Assembly: GCA_964469165.1 (NCBI GenBank) | Contig: CAYXXZ010000024.1 | Location: 1 to 33,855, forward strand | Origin: CAYXXZ01 sp964469165 | GTDB lineage: Bacteria; Pseudomonadota; Gammaproteobacteria; Pseudomonadales; Porticoccaceae | Length of the DNA stretch: 33,855 nt | Direction of reading: 5' to 3' | Part shown: positions 15,116-22,025 of the stretch, in pieces | Layout: each line of letters opens with the position of its first letter | Numbering within the stretch: position 1 is the stretch's first letter | Made by a program: the position numbers and the translations under genes | Notes under the pieces: model-generated | Told to the model about the DNA's origin: nothing | The model's input: only the letters and a program-made list of their open reading frames with translations | Databases searched by the model: none

Positions 15116-15324
15116 GATGATCCCCCTTTCGGTTCAAAGCGCGCCGCGTCGATGATGGACCAGAGGTGAATGATCCAGCCAAGGAAAATGAGCCACAACA
15201 CCGCGGCCAGCACGAAGTGGACCAGCGCCATCAAGGGACGGCCCTGCACCAGTTGTCCGAGGCCGGGAATGAAAAAGCTGCAAATGGCGGCGAGCACATT
15301 GCCGCCGGAGCCCTGCCCTGCCAC
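15112..15324 (-). CDS. 70-residue membrane protein between korB and bolA
   Basis: A small protein with two hydrophobic helices, about residues 8-25 (NVLAAICSFFIPGLGQLV) and 29-58 (PLMALVHFVLAAVLWLIFLG). The IPGLGQLVQGR turn is typical of TM2/DUF5683-like small membrane proteins. The C-terminus is charged (DAARFEPKGG). The start is GTG four bases after the korB stop, with GAGG inside the end of korB. Its stop overlaps the bolA start, so it is embedded in the operon and probably expressed. Function unknown; a membrane partner for the oxidoreductase is a guess. Confidence 0.8.
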   Translation of the reverse strand: MAGQGSGGNVLAAICSFFIPGLGQLVQGRPLMALVHFVLAAVLWLIFLGWIIHLWSIIDAARFEPKGGSS

Positions 15325-15328
15325 GGCG

Positions 15329-16378
15329 CTACCTCATGCTCGCATTGATCGCATCGAGAGCGCGGCTGCCGGGACAGAGATCCGTTGCCGCCAGATCGCG
15401 CAGCGGCTTCTTGATGGTGCCCTGGATTTCGTGAAAATCGGGGCTGTCCGGTTCGACGTAGAGCAGTCCGGTCAGGATCTGGCCCTTGGCCTTGTATTCC
15501 TGGATCAAACGCACTGCCTGGTCCTTGTCGGTGGTGTTGACGCCACCCTCCTTGTACAGATGAACCACAGAACCGTCGTGCAGCGTGATTTCCTGGCTGA
15601 AACCAGGCGCGTAGTCGGCGGTGATTTCACGGCGCACGGGTACGAAGTCCACCTTGCCGGTGGCCTCCATATGATCGCGCACGAATTCATAACCCTTGGT
15701 CGACGTCGGGGTATTGTTGAAGGTGACGCACGGCGAAATCACATCGATGAAGGCGAAGCCCTGGTGGGAGATCGCCGCCTTGATCAAGGGCACCAACTGC
15801 TCCTTGTCGCCGGAAAAGCTGCGCGCGACAAAGGTGGCACCCATCTGCAGGGCGAGCGTGCAGAGATCGATGGGTCCATAGGGATTGGGTTTGCCCGCCT
15901 TTCCGGCGGAGCCCACGTCGGCAGTGGCGGAATCCTGTCCTTTGGTGAGCCCGTAACAGCCGTTGTTCTCCACGATGTAGAGCATGTTGAGATTGCGGCG
16001 TGTGACGTGCCCGAACTGGCCGAGGCCGATGGATGCGGTATCGCCGTCGCCGGAGACACCGATGTAGACCAGTTCCCGGTTCGCCAGATTGGCGCCGGTG
16101 GTCACCGATGGCATGCGCCCATGCACGGAATTGAAACCGTGCGACTTGCCCAGGAAATAGGTGGGCGTCTTCGATGAGCAGCCGATACCCGAGACCTTCG
16201 CCACGCGGTGGGGCGGCACAGCCAGTTCGAAGCAGGCCTGGACGATGGCGCTGCTCACGGAGTCGTGGCCGCAACCGGCACACAGGGTGGACAGACTGCC
16301 TTCGTATTCGCGCCGGGTCAGCCCCAGGTCGTTGACAGGCTGCTGGGGATGGCGGAAATTTGGCTTGATATAGCTCAT
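15329..16378 (-). CDS. korB: 2-oxoacid:ferredoxin oxidoreductase beta subunit (2-oxoglutarate type)
   Basis: This 349-residue subunit binds thiamine diphosphate and an Fe-S cluster. With KorA it converts 2-oxoglutarate (or a related 2-oxoacid) plus CoA to the acyl-CoA, passing electrons to ferredoxin. Visible motifs: cluster ligands CAGCGH near residue 34, GIGCSS, the ThDP-binding GDGDTASIG, and VENNGCYGLTKGQ with the second half of the motif. 2-Oxoglutarate specificity is inferred from subunit architecture (separate alpha with fused gamma domain). Pyruvate or branched-chain acids cannot be excluded. It starts four bases after korA and is followed four bases later by the small membrane gene. 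Confidence 0.92.
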   Translation of the reverse strand: MSYIKPNFRHPQQPVNDLGLTRREYEGSLSTLCAGCGHDSVSSAIVQACFELAVPPHRVAKVSGIGCSSKTPTYFLGKSHGFNSVHGRMPSVTTGANLANRELVYIGVSGDGDTASIGLGQFGHVTRRNLNMLYIVENNGCYGLTKGQDSATADVGSAGKAGKPNPYGPIDLCTLALQMGATFVARSFSGDKEQLVPLIKAAISHQGFAFIDVISPCVTFNNTPTSTKGYEFVRDHMEATGKVDFVPVRREITADYAPGFSQEITLHDGSVVHLYKEGGVNTTDKDQAVRLIQEYKAKGQILTGLLYVEPDSPDFHEIQGTIKKPLRDLAATDLCPGSRALDAINASMR

Positions 16379-16382
16379 GGCA

Positions 16383-18239
16383 TTAACCTGTCTTGCGACG
16401 AATGGGGGTTACGGTGGCACCGCCCCTGAGGGCGTGAATCTGTTTGCGAATGGTGCGCGCAGTGATGGGCATGCCATTGTAATGGCGCACCAGCAGCAGT
16501 TTCTTGGGATCGATATCGCACTCGATGATCAGCATCTTGCGCAACTGGCCGTCCCGGTTCTGTTCCACCACGAACACCCGATCGTGCTGCGCAATGAAAT
16601 CTTCCACCGCCTTGCTGAACGGGAATGCCTTGATGCGCATGGCATCGATATGCACCCCGTCCGCCGCCAGTTGGTCCAGCGCTTCCTTGGTTGCCGCCGC
16701 GCTGGTGCCATAGAAGAGGATACCGTCGCGGGTGTTCTCTGCCGCGGGAATCAGCTCCGGTGCGGGTACGTACTGCTTGGCCGTTTCGAACTTGCGCAGC
16801 AGGCGCTCCATGTTCTCCACGTAGACATCGCCGTCTTCCGTGTAGATCGCGTATTCGTCGCGCGACGTACCGCGGGTGAAGAACGCGCCCTTGGTGGGGT
16901 GAGTACCCGGGTAGGTGCGGTAGCAGATACCGTCCTTGTCCACGTCGAGGTAACGGCCATAACGCTGCGTCATGTTTTCGAGCTGTTCCTCGCTGAACAC
17001 CTTGCCACGGTTGTATTCCTTGCTGTCATCCCACTCCAGCGGTTCACACATGTTGTCGTTCATGCCGAGATCGAGGTCGGTGAGAATGATCACCGGCGTC
17101 TGCAGCATTTCCGCCAGTTCGAAGCTTTCCGCACCCATCTCGAAACACTCTCTGGGTGTGGATGGGAGCAGCAGCACGTGCTTGGTATCGCCGTGCGACG
17201 CATAGGCGGCGGCGAACAGGTCGGACTGCTGGGTGCGGGTCGGCATTCCCGTGGAGGGGCCGGCACGCTGCACGTCCACCAGCACCACGGGCACTTCCGC
17301 GAAATAGGCCAGCCCCAGGAACTCACTCATCAGCGAGACGCCGGGGCCCGAGGTTGCCGTAAAGGCACGCGCCCCGTTCCAGCTCGCACCCACCACCATA
17401 CCCATGGCGGCGAGCTCGTCCTCGGCCTGGGCAATGGCGAATTTCTTGTCACCCGTACCCGGATCGATGCGCAGACGGTTGGCGTATTTCTCGAAGGAAT
17501 CCACCACCGACGTCGAGGGCGTGATCGGGTACCAGGCGGCAACGGTCGCACCGCCGTAGACACAGCCAAGCGCCAGAGCGTCGTTGCCTTCCATAAGGAT
17601 GGCATTGCCGGTCTTGTCGCTGCGTTTCAGACGCACGCCGATAGGACACTTGAAATTCTCGGACGCATACTGATAGCCCAGCTCGAGGGCGTGAATGTTC
17701 GGCGCCACCAATTTTTCCTTGCCCCTGAACTGCTCGCCGATGAGCTCCTTGAGCACATCGAACTCCAGCTCCAGCAGCGCCGACAGCGCACCCACATAGA
17801 TCACGTTCTTGAACAGCTGACGCTGTTTGGGATCGCTGTATTCGCGGCGACAGATCTCGGTCAGAGGAATGCCGATGTAGTTGATGCCGTCGCGGTGATA
17901 GCGCAGATCCAGCGGTTTGGTGTTGTCGTAGATGAAATAGCCACCCGGCTCCAGACACTCCACATCCTGTTTGAAGCTCTGCGGGTTGACGGCCACCATC
18001 ACGTCCACGCCACCGCGGCTGCCGAGATAACCCTTCTCGCTCACCCGCACTTCGTACCAGGTGGGCAGGCCCTGGATATTGGACGGAAAGATGTTCTTCG
18101 GGGACACGGGAATCCCCATGCGAAACACCGCCTTGGCAAACATGTTGTTGGCACTGGCCGAGCCGGTGCCGTTGACATTGGCAAAGCGTATGACGAAATC
18201 GTTGACGGATTCGATACGCGGGCTTTCTGAATTCAGCAT
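16383..18239 (-). CDS. korA: 2-oxoacid:ferredoxin oxidoreductase alpha subunit with fused gamma domain
   Basis: A 618-residue fusion. The N-terminal gamma domain (about 1-190; RFANVNGTGSASANNMFAKA, GVDVMVAVNPQSF) is the CoA-facing part. The alpha domain (about 215-600) begins LMEGNDALALGCVYGGATV and carries the pyrimidine-binding WYPITPSTS and the TSGPGVSLMSEFLG region. It works with KorB in the cytoplasm. The gamma-alpha fusion is typical of aerobic bacterial and archaeal 2-oxoacid oxidoreductases. Its ATG lies seven bases inside the upstream FAD-protein gene, indicating coupling. Full length, no defects seen. Confidence 0.94.
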   Translation of the reverse strand: MLNSESPRIESVNDFVIRFANVNGTGSASANNMFAKAVFRMGIPVSPKNIFPSNIQGLPTWYEVRVSEKGYLGSRGGVDVMVAVNPQSFKQDVECLEPGGYFIYDNTKPLDLRYHRDGINYIGIPLTEICRREYSDPKQRQLFKNVIYVGALSALLELEFDVLKELIGEQFRGKEKLVAPNIHALELGYQYASENFKCPIGVRLKRSDKTGNAILMEGNDALALGCVYGGATVAAWYPITPSTSVVDSFEKYANRLRIDPGTGDKKFAIAQAEDELAAMGMVVGASWNGARAFTATSGPGVSLMSEFLGLAYFAEVPVVLVDVQRAGPSTGMPTRTQQSDLFAAAYASHGDTKHVLLLPSTPRECFEMGAESFELAEMLQTPVIILTDLDLGMNDNMCEPLEWDDSKEYNRGKVFSEEQLENMTQRYGRYLDVDKDGICYRTYPGTHPTKGAFFTRGTSRDEYAIYTEDGDVYVENMERLLRKFETAKQYVPAPELIPAAENTRDGILFYGTSAAATKEALDQLAADGVHIDAMRIKAFPFSKAVEDFIAQHDRVFVVEQNRDGQLRKMLIIECDIDPKKLLLVRHYNGMPITARTIRKQIHALRGGATVTPIRRKTG

Positions 18240-20020
18240 AGGGGTGCAGCCTTGGTCACTTCATAGAGGAATTTTTGCATGTCCCAGGCAGTCGTGGGAC
18301 AACGCTCCGCGCACAGCCCGCAGTGGAGGCAGACGTTCTCGTCTTTCACCATCACGCGACCGGTTTTCAACGCGCCGGACACATACAAGGGTTGTTCCTC
18401 GTTGTCGGCAGGCGCCCTGAGCCTCTGGCGCAGATCCTCCTCGGGGCCGTTATCGATAAAGTTGATGCAATCCGTGGGACAGATATCCACACAGGCATCG
18501 CACTCGATGCAGCGGGCATCCGTGAATACGGTCTGCACATCACAGTTGAGACAGCGCAGCGCTTCCCGGTAGCCGGTCGCCAGATCGAAACCCAGCTCCA
18601 CTTCCACCTTGCGGTTGCCGAGCGCCGTGGCCTTGTCGGCGAGAGGTACCTTGTAGCGATCGTCGTCATCCACCTGGCTGTCGTAGCTCCACTCGTGGAT
18701 ACCCATTTTCTGGCTGACCAGATTGGTACCAGGCGCCGGGCGCTCGGCGACACTCTTGCCGTCACAGAACAGGTCGATGGAAATCGCAGCCTGGTGGCCA
18801 TGAGCCACCGCGGTGATGATGTTCTCGGGTCCGAATGCGGCGTCTCCGCCGAAAAACACCTTCGGGTTGGAAGACTGGAACGTGGTCTTGTCCAGCACCG
18901 GCAAGCCCCACTTGTCGAAGACGATGCCAATATCGCGCTCGATCCAGGGGAAGGCGTTCTCCTGGCCAATGGCCATGAGCACCGCATCGCAGGGGTAGAA
19001 TGCCAGGTCTTCACCCGTGGGCACCAGGGAGCGGCGGCCCTCGTCGTCGTAGACGGCCTCGACCTTTTCGAAGCGCATACCCACCAGCTTGCCGTCCTCG
19101 ACCACGAATTCCTTGGGAACATGGTTGTCGATGATGGGAATGTCTTCGTGCATGGCATCTTCCTTCTCCCAGGGAGATGCCTTCATGTCCTGGAAGGGGC
19201 TGCGCACGATGACCTTGACGTCCTCGCCGCCGAGGCGGCGGGCGGTACGGCAGCAATCCATGGCGGTGTTGCCGCCACCGAGCACGATGACGCGCTTGCC
19301 GATGGTGGCGGTGTGCTCGAATGCCACACTGGCGAGCCAGTCGATACCGATGTGGATGTTGGCATCCGCCTCTTCGCGGCCGGGCAGATTCTTCAGGTCG
19401 CGACCGCGCGGCGCGCCCGATCCGACGAAAATGGCGTCATAGTTCTTGTCGAGCAGGGATTTGAGACTGTCCACGTAGGTGTCGAACTGCACCGTGGGGC
19501 CCATGCGCAGGATGTAGTCGACTTCCTGGTCCAGCACTTCTTCGGGCAGGCGGAACGACGGAATCTGGCTGCGCATGAAACCGCCGCCCTTGCTCTGCGC
19601 ATCGTAGATATGCAATTCATATCCCAGGGGCGCCAAGTCGCGGGCCACCGTGAGAGACGCGGGACCGGCGCCAACCAGCGCTACTTTCTTGCCATTTCTG
19701 GCAGCAGCCTTCCTGGGCAGGCGGCGGTCGATGCTGGCGTCGTCCTTGTTGTCGGCGGCGACGCGCTTGAGCCGGCAGATGGCCACGGGCTCTTCGTCGA
19801 CACGGCCGCGGCGGCAGGCCGGCTCGCAGGGTCTGTCGCAGGTGCGACCGAGAACACCGGGAAATACGTTCGACTCCCAGTTGATGATATAAGCATCATC
19901 GTAGCGCCCCTGAGCGATCAGGCGAATGTACTCCGGCACCGGCGTATGAGCGGGGCAGGCGTACTGACAATCGATGACCTTGTGAAAGTACTCTGGATCT
20001 TTGACATTTGTCGGATTCAA
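18233..20020 (-). CDS. GltD-like FAD/NAD(P)-binding oxidoreductase with ferredoxin domains
   Basis: This resembles the glutamate synthase small subunit but sits with KorAB, so it probably moves electrons between NAD(P)(H) and the 2-oxoacid oxidoreductase. The N-terminal Fer4_20-type region has CQYACPAHTPVPEYI and CDRPCEPACRRG. An FAD-binding GAGPASLTVARDLA follows, then an NAD(P)-binding VLGGGNTAMDCCRTARRLG and the FAD motif GGDAAFGPENIITAVAHG. Two 4Fe-4S motifs close the protein: CIECDACVDICPTDCI and CLHCGLCAERCP. The frame opens at GTG 20080. I prefer TTG at 20018-20020 (595 residues) because GGGGAG lies seven bases upstream and a candidate promoter would start transcription near 20086. It overlaps korA by seven bases. 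Confidence 0.9.
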   Translation of the reverse strand: MNPTNVKDPEYFHKVIDCQYACPAHTPVPEYIRLIAQGRYDDAYIINWESNVFPGVLGRTCDRPCEPACRRGRVDEEPVAICRLKRVAADNKDDASIDRRLPRKAAARNGKKVALVGAGPASLTVARDLAPLGYELHIYDAQSKGGGFMRSQIPSFRLPEEVLDQEVDYILRMGPTVQFDTYVDSLKSLLDKNYDAIFVGSGAPRGRDLKNLPGREEADANIHIGIDWLASVAFEHTATIGKRVIVLGGGNTAMDCCRTARRLGGEDVKVIVRSPFQDMKASPWEKEDAMHEDIPIIDNHVPKEFVVEDGKLVGMRFEKVEAVYDDEGRRSLVPTGEDLAFYPCDAVLMAIGQENAFPWIERDIGIVFDKWGLPVLDKTTFQSSNPKVFFGGDAAFGPENIITAVAHGHQAAISIDLFCDGKSVAERPAPGTNLVSQKMGIHEWSYDSQVDDDDRYKVPLADKATALGNRKVEVELGFDLATGYREALRCLNCDVQTVFTDARCIECDACVDICPTDCINFIDNGPEEDLRQRLRAPADNEEQPLYVSGALKTGRVMVKDENVCLHCGLCAERCPTTAWDMQKFLYEVTKAAPLC

Positions 20021-20080
20021 AAAACAACTCCCCGAAAACGGACTGCGGCACAGACTTGAAAACGGCCCACACAGGGCCAC

Positions 20081-20100
20081 GTTAAATGGTCCAATTTAAC
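20081..20100. repeat. Inverted repeat over the kor operon promoter
   Basis: Perfect 7-base arms GTTAAAT and ATTTAAC around six bases. It overlaps the -10 and start region of the candidate minus-strand promoter, so it is a plausible operator. Confidence 0.55.
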
Positions 20101-20122
20101 CAAAAACTGACACCACAAGCAA
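20093..20122 (-). promoter_or_regulatory. Candidate promoter for the FAD-protein/kor/bolA operon
   Basis: Minus strand: TTGCTT (20117-20122), an 18-base spacer, TAAATT (20093-20098); predicted start near 20086. Each hexamer matches four of six consensus positions, so this is tentative. Confidence 0.33.
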
Positions 20123-20179
20123 ATACGATAGTCGCGCGCGGCACAAGGAAAACCCCCAGAAAACAAGGGGAATTGCATC

Positions 20180-20216
20180 GAAAATGCAAACAAAAAACCC
20201 TCTTGTTTGCATTTTC
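20180..20216. repeat. 14-bp perfect inverted repeat between aceF and the kor operon
   Basis: Arms GAAAATGCAAACAA (20180-20193) and TTGTTTGCATTTTC (20203-20216) flank AAAACCCTC. A shorter alternative hairpin, TTGCAT/ATGCAA at 20173-20178 and 20084-equivalent bases 20184-20189, shares one arm. The tract is AT-rich against a GC-rich background. It is about 85 bases past the aceF stop (20303). It may be a terminator or attenuator for aceEF read-through, or an operator. Confidence 0.75.
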
Positions 20217-20302
20217 ATTTTGTTATGTGGAGCAGGATGGCCAAGCTTTTGCCCAATGCAGCGCCGACCCCGCCACATTGCACAAAAACCTGGCGGGAGC
20301 GG

Positions 20303-22015
20303 TTACAACAGGAAGCGGCGGATATCGGATAGATACTCGACGAGTGCGGTAAAGAACCTGCCGCCATCGCCCCCGTTGACGACGCGATGATCGTAGCTCA
20401 GGCTGAGCGGCAGTACTTGCCGGGGCTCGAACCCCGAGCCTGTCCAGACCGGTCGCGTCGCGGCACGCGAGACGCCCAGGATGGCCACTTCCGGCGCATT
20501 GACGATGGGCGTGAAGCCGCGTCCGCCGATCGCCCCCAGGCTGGAAATGGTAAAGCTGCCACCCTGCATGTCGGCGCCAGTCAATTTGCCGGTGCGCGCC
20601 TTTTCCGCGAGCGCGGCGATGTCGGCCGCCAACTCGAAGAGTCCTTTTTTGTCCGCATCGCGCACCACCGGCACCAGCAGACCGCGCGGCGTGTCCACCG
20701 CCATGCCGATATGGATATATTTTTTCTGGATGACCTTCTCGCCGCTCGAATGCCAGGAACGGTTGAGCACCGGGTGATCCCGCAACAAGCGCGCGCAAGC
20801 CAGCATGATGAAGGCCACCGGCGTGAGCTTGACGCCGCGCTTTTCCGATTCCGCCTTCAGCGATGCGCGAAACGCTTCCATTTCCGTGATGTCCGCGTCG
20901 TCGAACTGGGTCACCATCGGCACGTTGAGCCAGTTGCGCACCATGTTGGCGGCCGTCAGGCGTGCGATCTTGTCGAGAGGAATCTCTTCGACCTCACCAA
21001 ACTGGGAGAAATCGACGTCGGGCACCGCGGGGATACCTGCCCCGACGGAACCTGGCTCGCGCTCCTTCTCGTGTGTTTCCAGCGCCGCTTTCACATAGGC
21101 CTGAACATCCTCCTTCTGGATACGGCCCTTGGTACCGGAACCCTCCACATTGCGCAGATCCACGCCCAGCTCACGCGCAAACTGGCGCACCACCGGCCCC
21201 GCATAGACGTTTGCCGCAGGCGCCTCCGGCTCACCGAGCATCACCCCGGCTACGTCGCGCGCAGCGCTGTCGGACTGTTCCTGCTGCGCCGCTTGCCCAG
21301 CCTTTTGCTCCGGGGCCTTGTCCTCCGCCGCCTTTTTCTGCGGAGCCTGCGACGTGCCCTCATCGCTGGCATTTTTCTGCGCGGGTGCCGCCGCGGTCAC
21401 CTCGATGACCGCAACCGCATCACCGCTTTTGACCTTGGCACCGCTCTCCACCAGCAGCTTCACCAGCTTGCCGGCGTAGGGGCTCGGCACGTCCATCGCC
21501 GCCTTGTCGCCCTCCAGCGTCATCAACGCCTGGCCTTCCGCGATCTCATCGCCGGCAGCCACCGCGAGCTCGATCACATCCACCTCATCCGTGGTGCCCA
21601 GATCGGGCAGCTTCACGGTTTGCTCGCTGGTGCCGCCTTGCGGCCTGTCCTCTGCCGGCTTCTTCGCGGCAGCCTTGTCCGCTGGGGGCGCCTGCTTTGC
21701 ATCCGCAGCAGGCTGTGGCGCCTCCGCCACCTCGTTTTCAGGCTCGGACTCGGCTATCTCGGGCTTCGCATCGTCGCCCTCCACTTCCACGTCGACGATG
21801 GCGCTGCCACTGGAGACGGAATCCCCCAGCTTGACCAGGATTTTCTTGACGACGCCCGCCACTGGCGAGGGCACATCCATGGTGGCCTTGTCGGATTCCA
21901 GCACCAGCAACGTGTCTTCCGGCCGGATTTCGTCACCGGGTGCCACGCTGATTTCAATGACTTCCACCGCCTCGGCGCCGCCGAGGTCCGGGACTTTTAT
22001 TGTTTCCACTGCCAT
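20303..22015 (-). CDS. aceF: Pyruvate dehydrogenase E2, dihydrolipoyllysine acetyltransferase
   Basis: This 570-residue core of the pyruvate dehydrogenase complex transfers acetyl from E1-bound thiamine to CoA via lipoyl-lysine. It has two lipoyl domains (about 2-78 with ESDKATMDVPSP, Lys43; about 132-207 with EGDKAAMDVPSP, Lys171) joined by Ala/Pro/Lys/Glu-rich linkers. A peripheral-subunit-binding domain follows (about 271-308, VVRQFARELGVDLRNV), then the catalytic domain ending in the active-site SYDHRVVNGGDG (His543). The Asn replacing Asp in HxxxDG also occurs in Azotobacter/Pseudomonas-type E2p. Two rather than three lipoyl domains differs from E. coli. It starts 10 bases after aceE. 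No E3 (lpd) gene is adjacent. Confidence 0.96.
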   Translation of the reverse strand: MAVETIKVPDLGGAEAVEVIEISVAPGDEIRPEDTLLVLESDKATMDVPSPVAGVVKKILVKLGDSVSSGSAIVDVEVEGDDAKPEIAESEPENEVAEAPQPAADAKQAPPADKAAAKKPAEDRPQGGTSEQTVKLPDLGTTDEVDVIELAVAAGDEIAEGQALMTLEGDKAAMDVPSPYAGKLVKLLVESGAKVKSGDAVAVIEVTAAAPAQKNASDEGTSQAPQKKAAEDKAPEQKAGQAAQQEQSDSAARDVAGVMLGEPEAPAANVYAGPVVRQFARELGVDLRNVEGSGTKGRIQKEDVQAYVKAALETHEKEREPGSVGAGIPAVPDVDFSQFGEVEEIPLDKIARLTAANMVRNWLNVPMVTQFDDADITEMEAFRASLKAESEKRGVKLTPVAFIMLACARLLRDHPVLNRSWHSSGEKVIQKKYIHIGMAVDTPRGLLVPVVRDADKKGLFELAADIAALAEKARTGKLTGADMQGGSFTISSLGAIGGRGFTPIVNAPEVAILGVSRAATRPVWTGSGFEPRQVLPLSLSYDHRVVNGGDGGRFFTALVEYLSDIRRFLL

Positions 22016-22025
22016 GTCTCAGTCC

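Noticed and set aside
14845..15323. A 19-base sequence, CCGG[T/A]GCCCTGCCCTGCCA, occurs at 14845-14863 and 15305-15323 (one mismatch).
   Set aside because: One copy is in bolA coding sequence and the other spans a gene start. A match this short is not far from chance in a GC-rich 34 kb window, and no further copy was seen.
20269..20297. Hairpin CCCGCCA/TGGCGGG just after the aceF stop.
   Set aside because: No U-tract on the minus strand and a long loop; might aid termination but cannot be supported alone.
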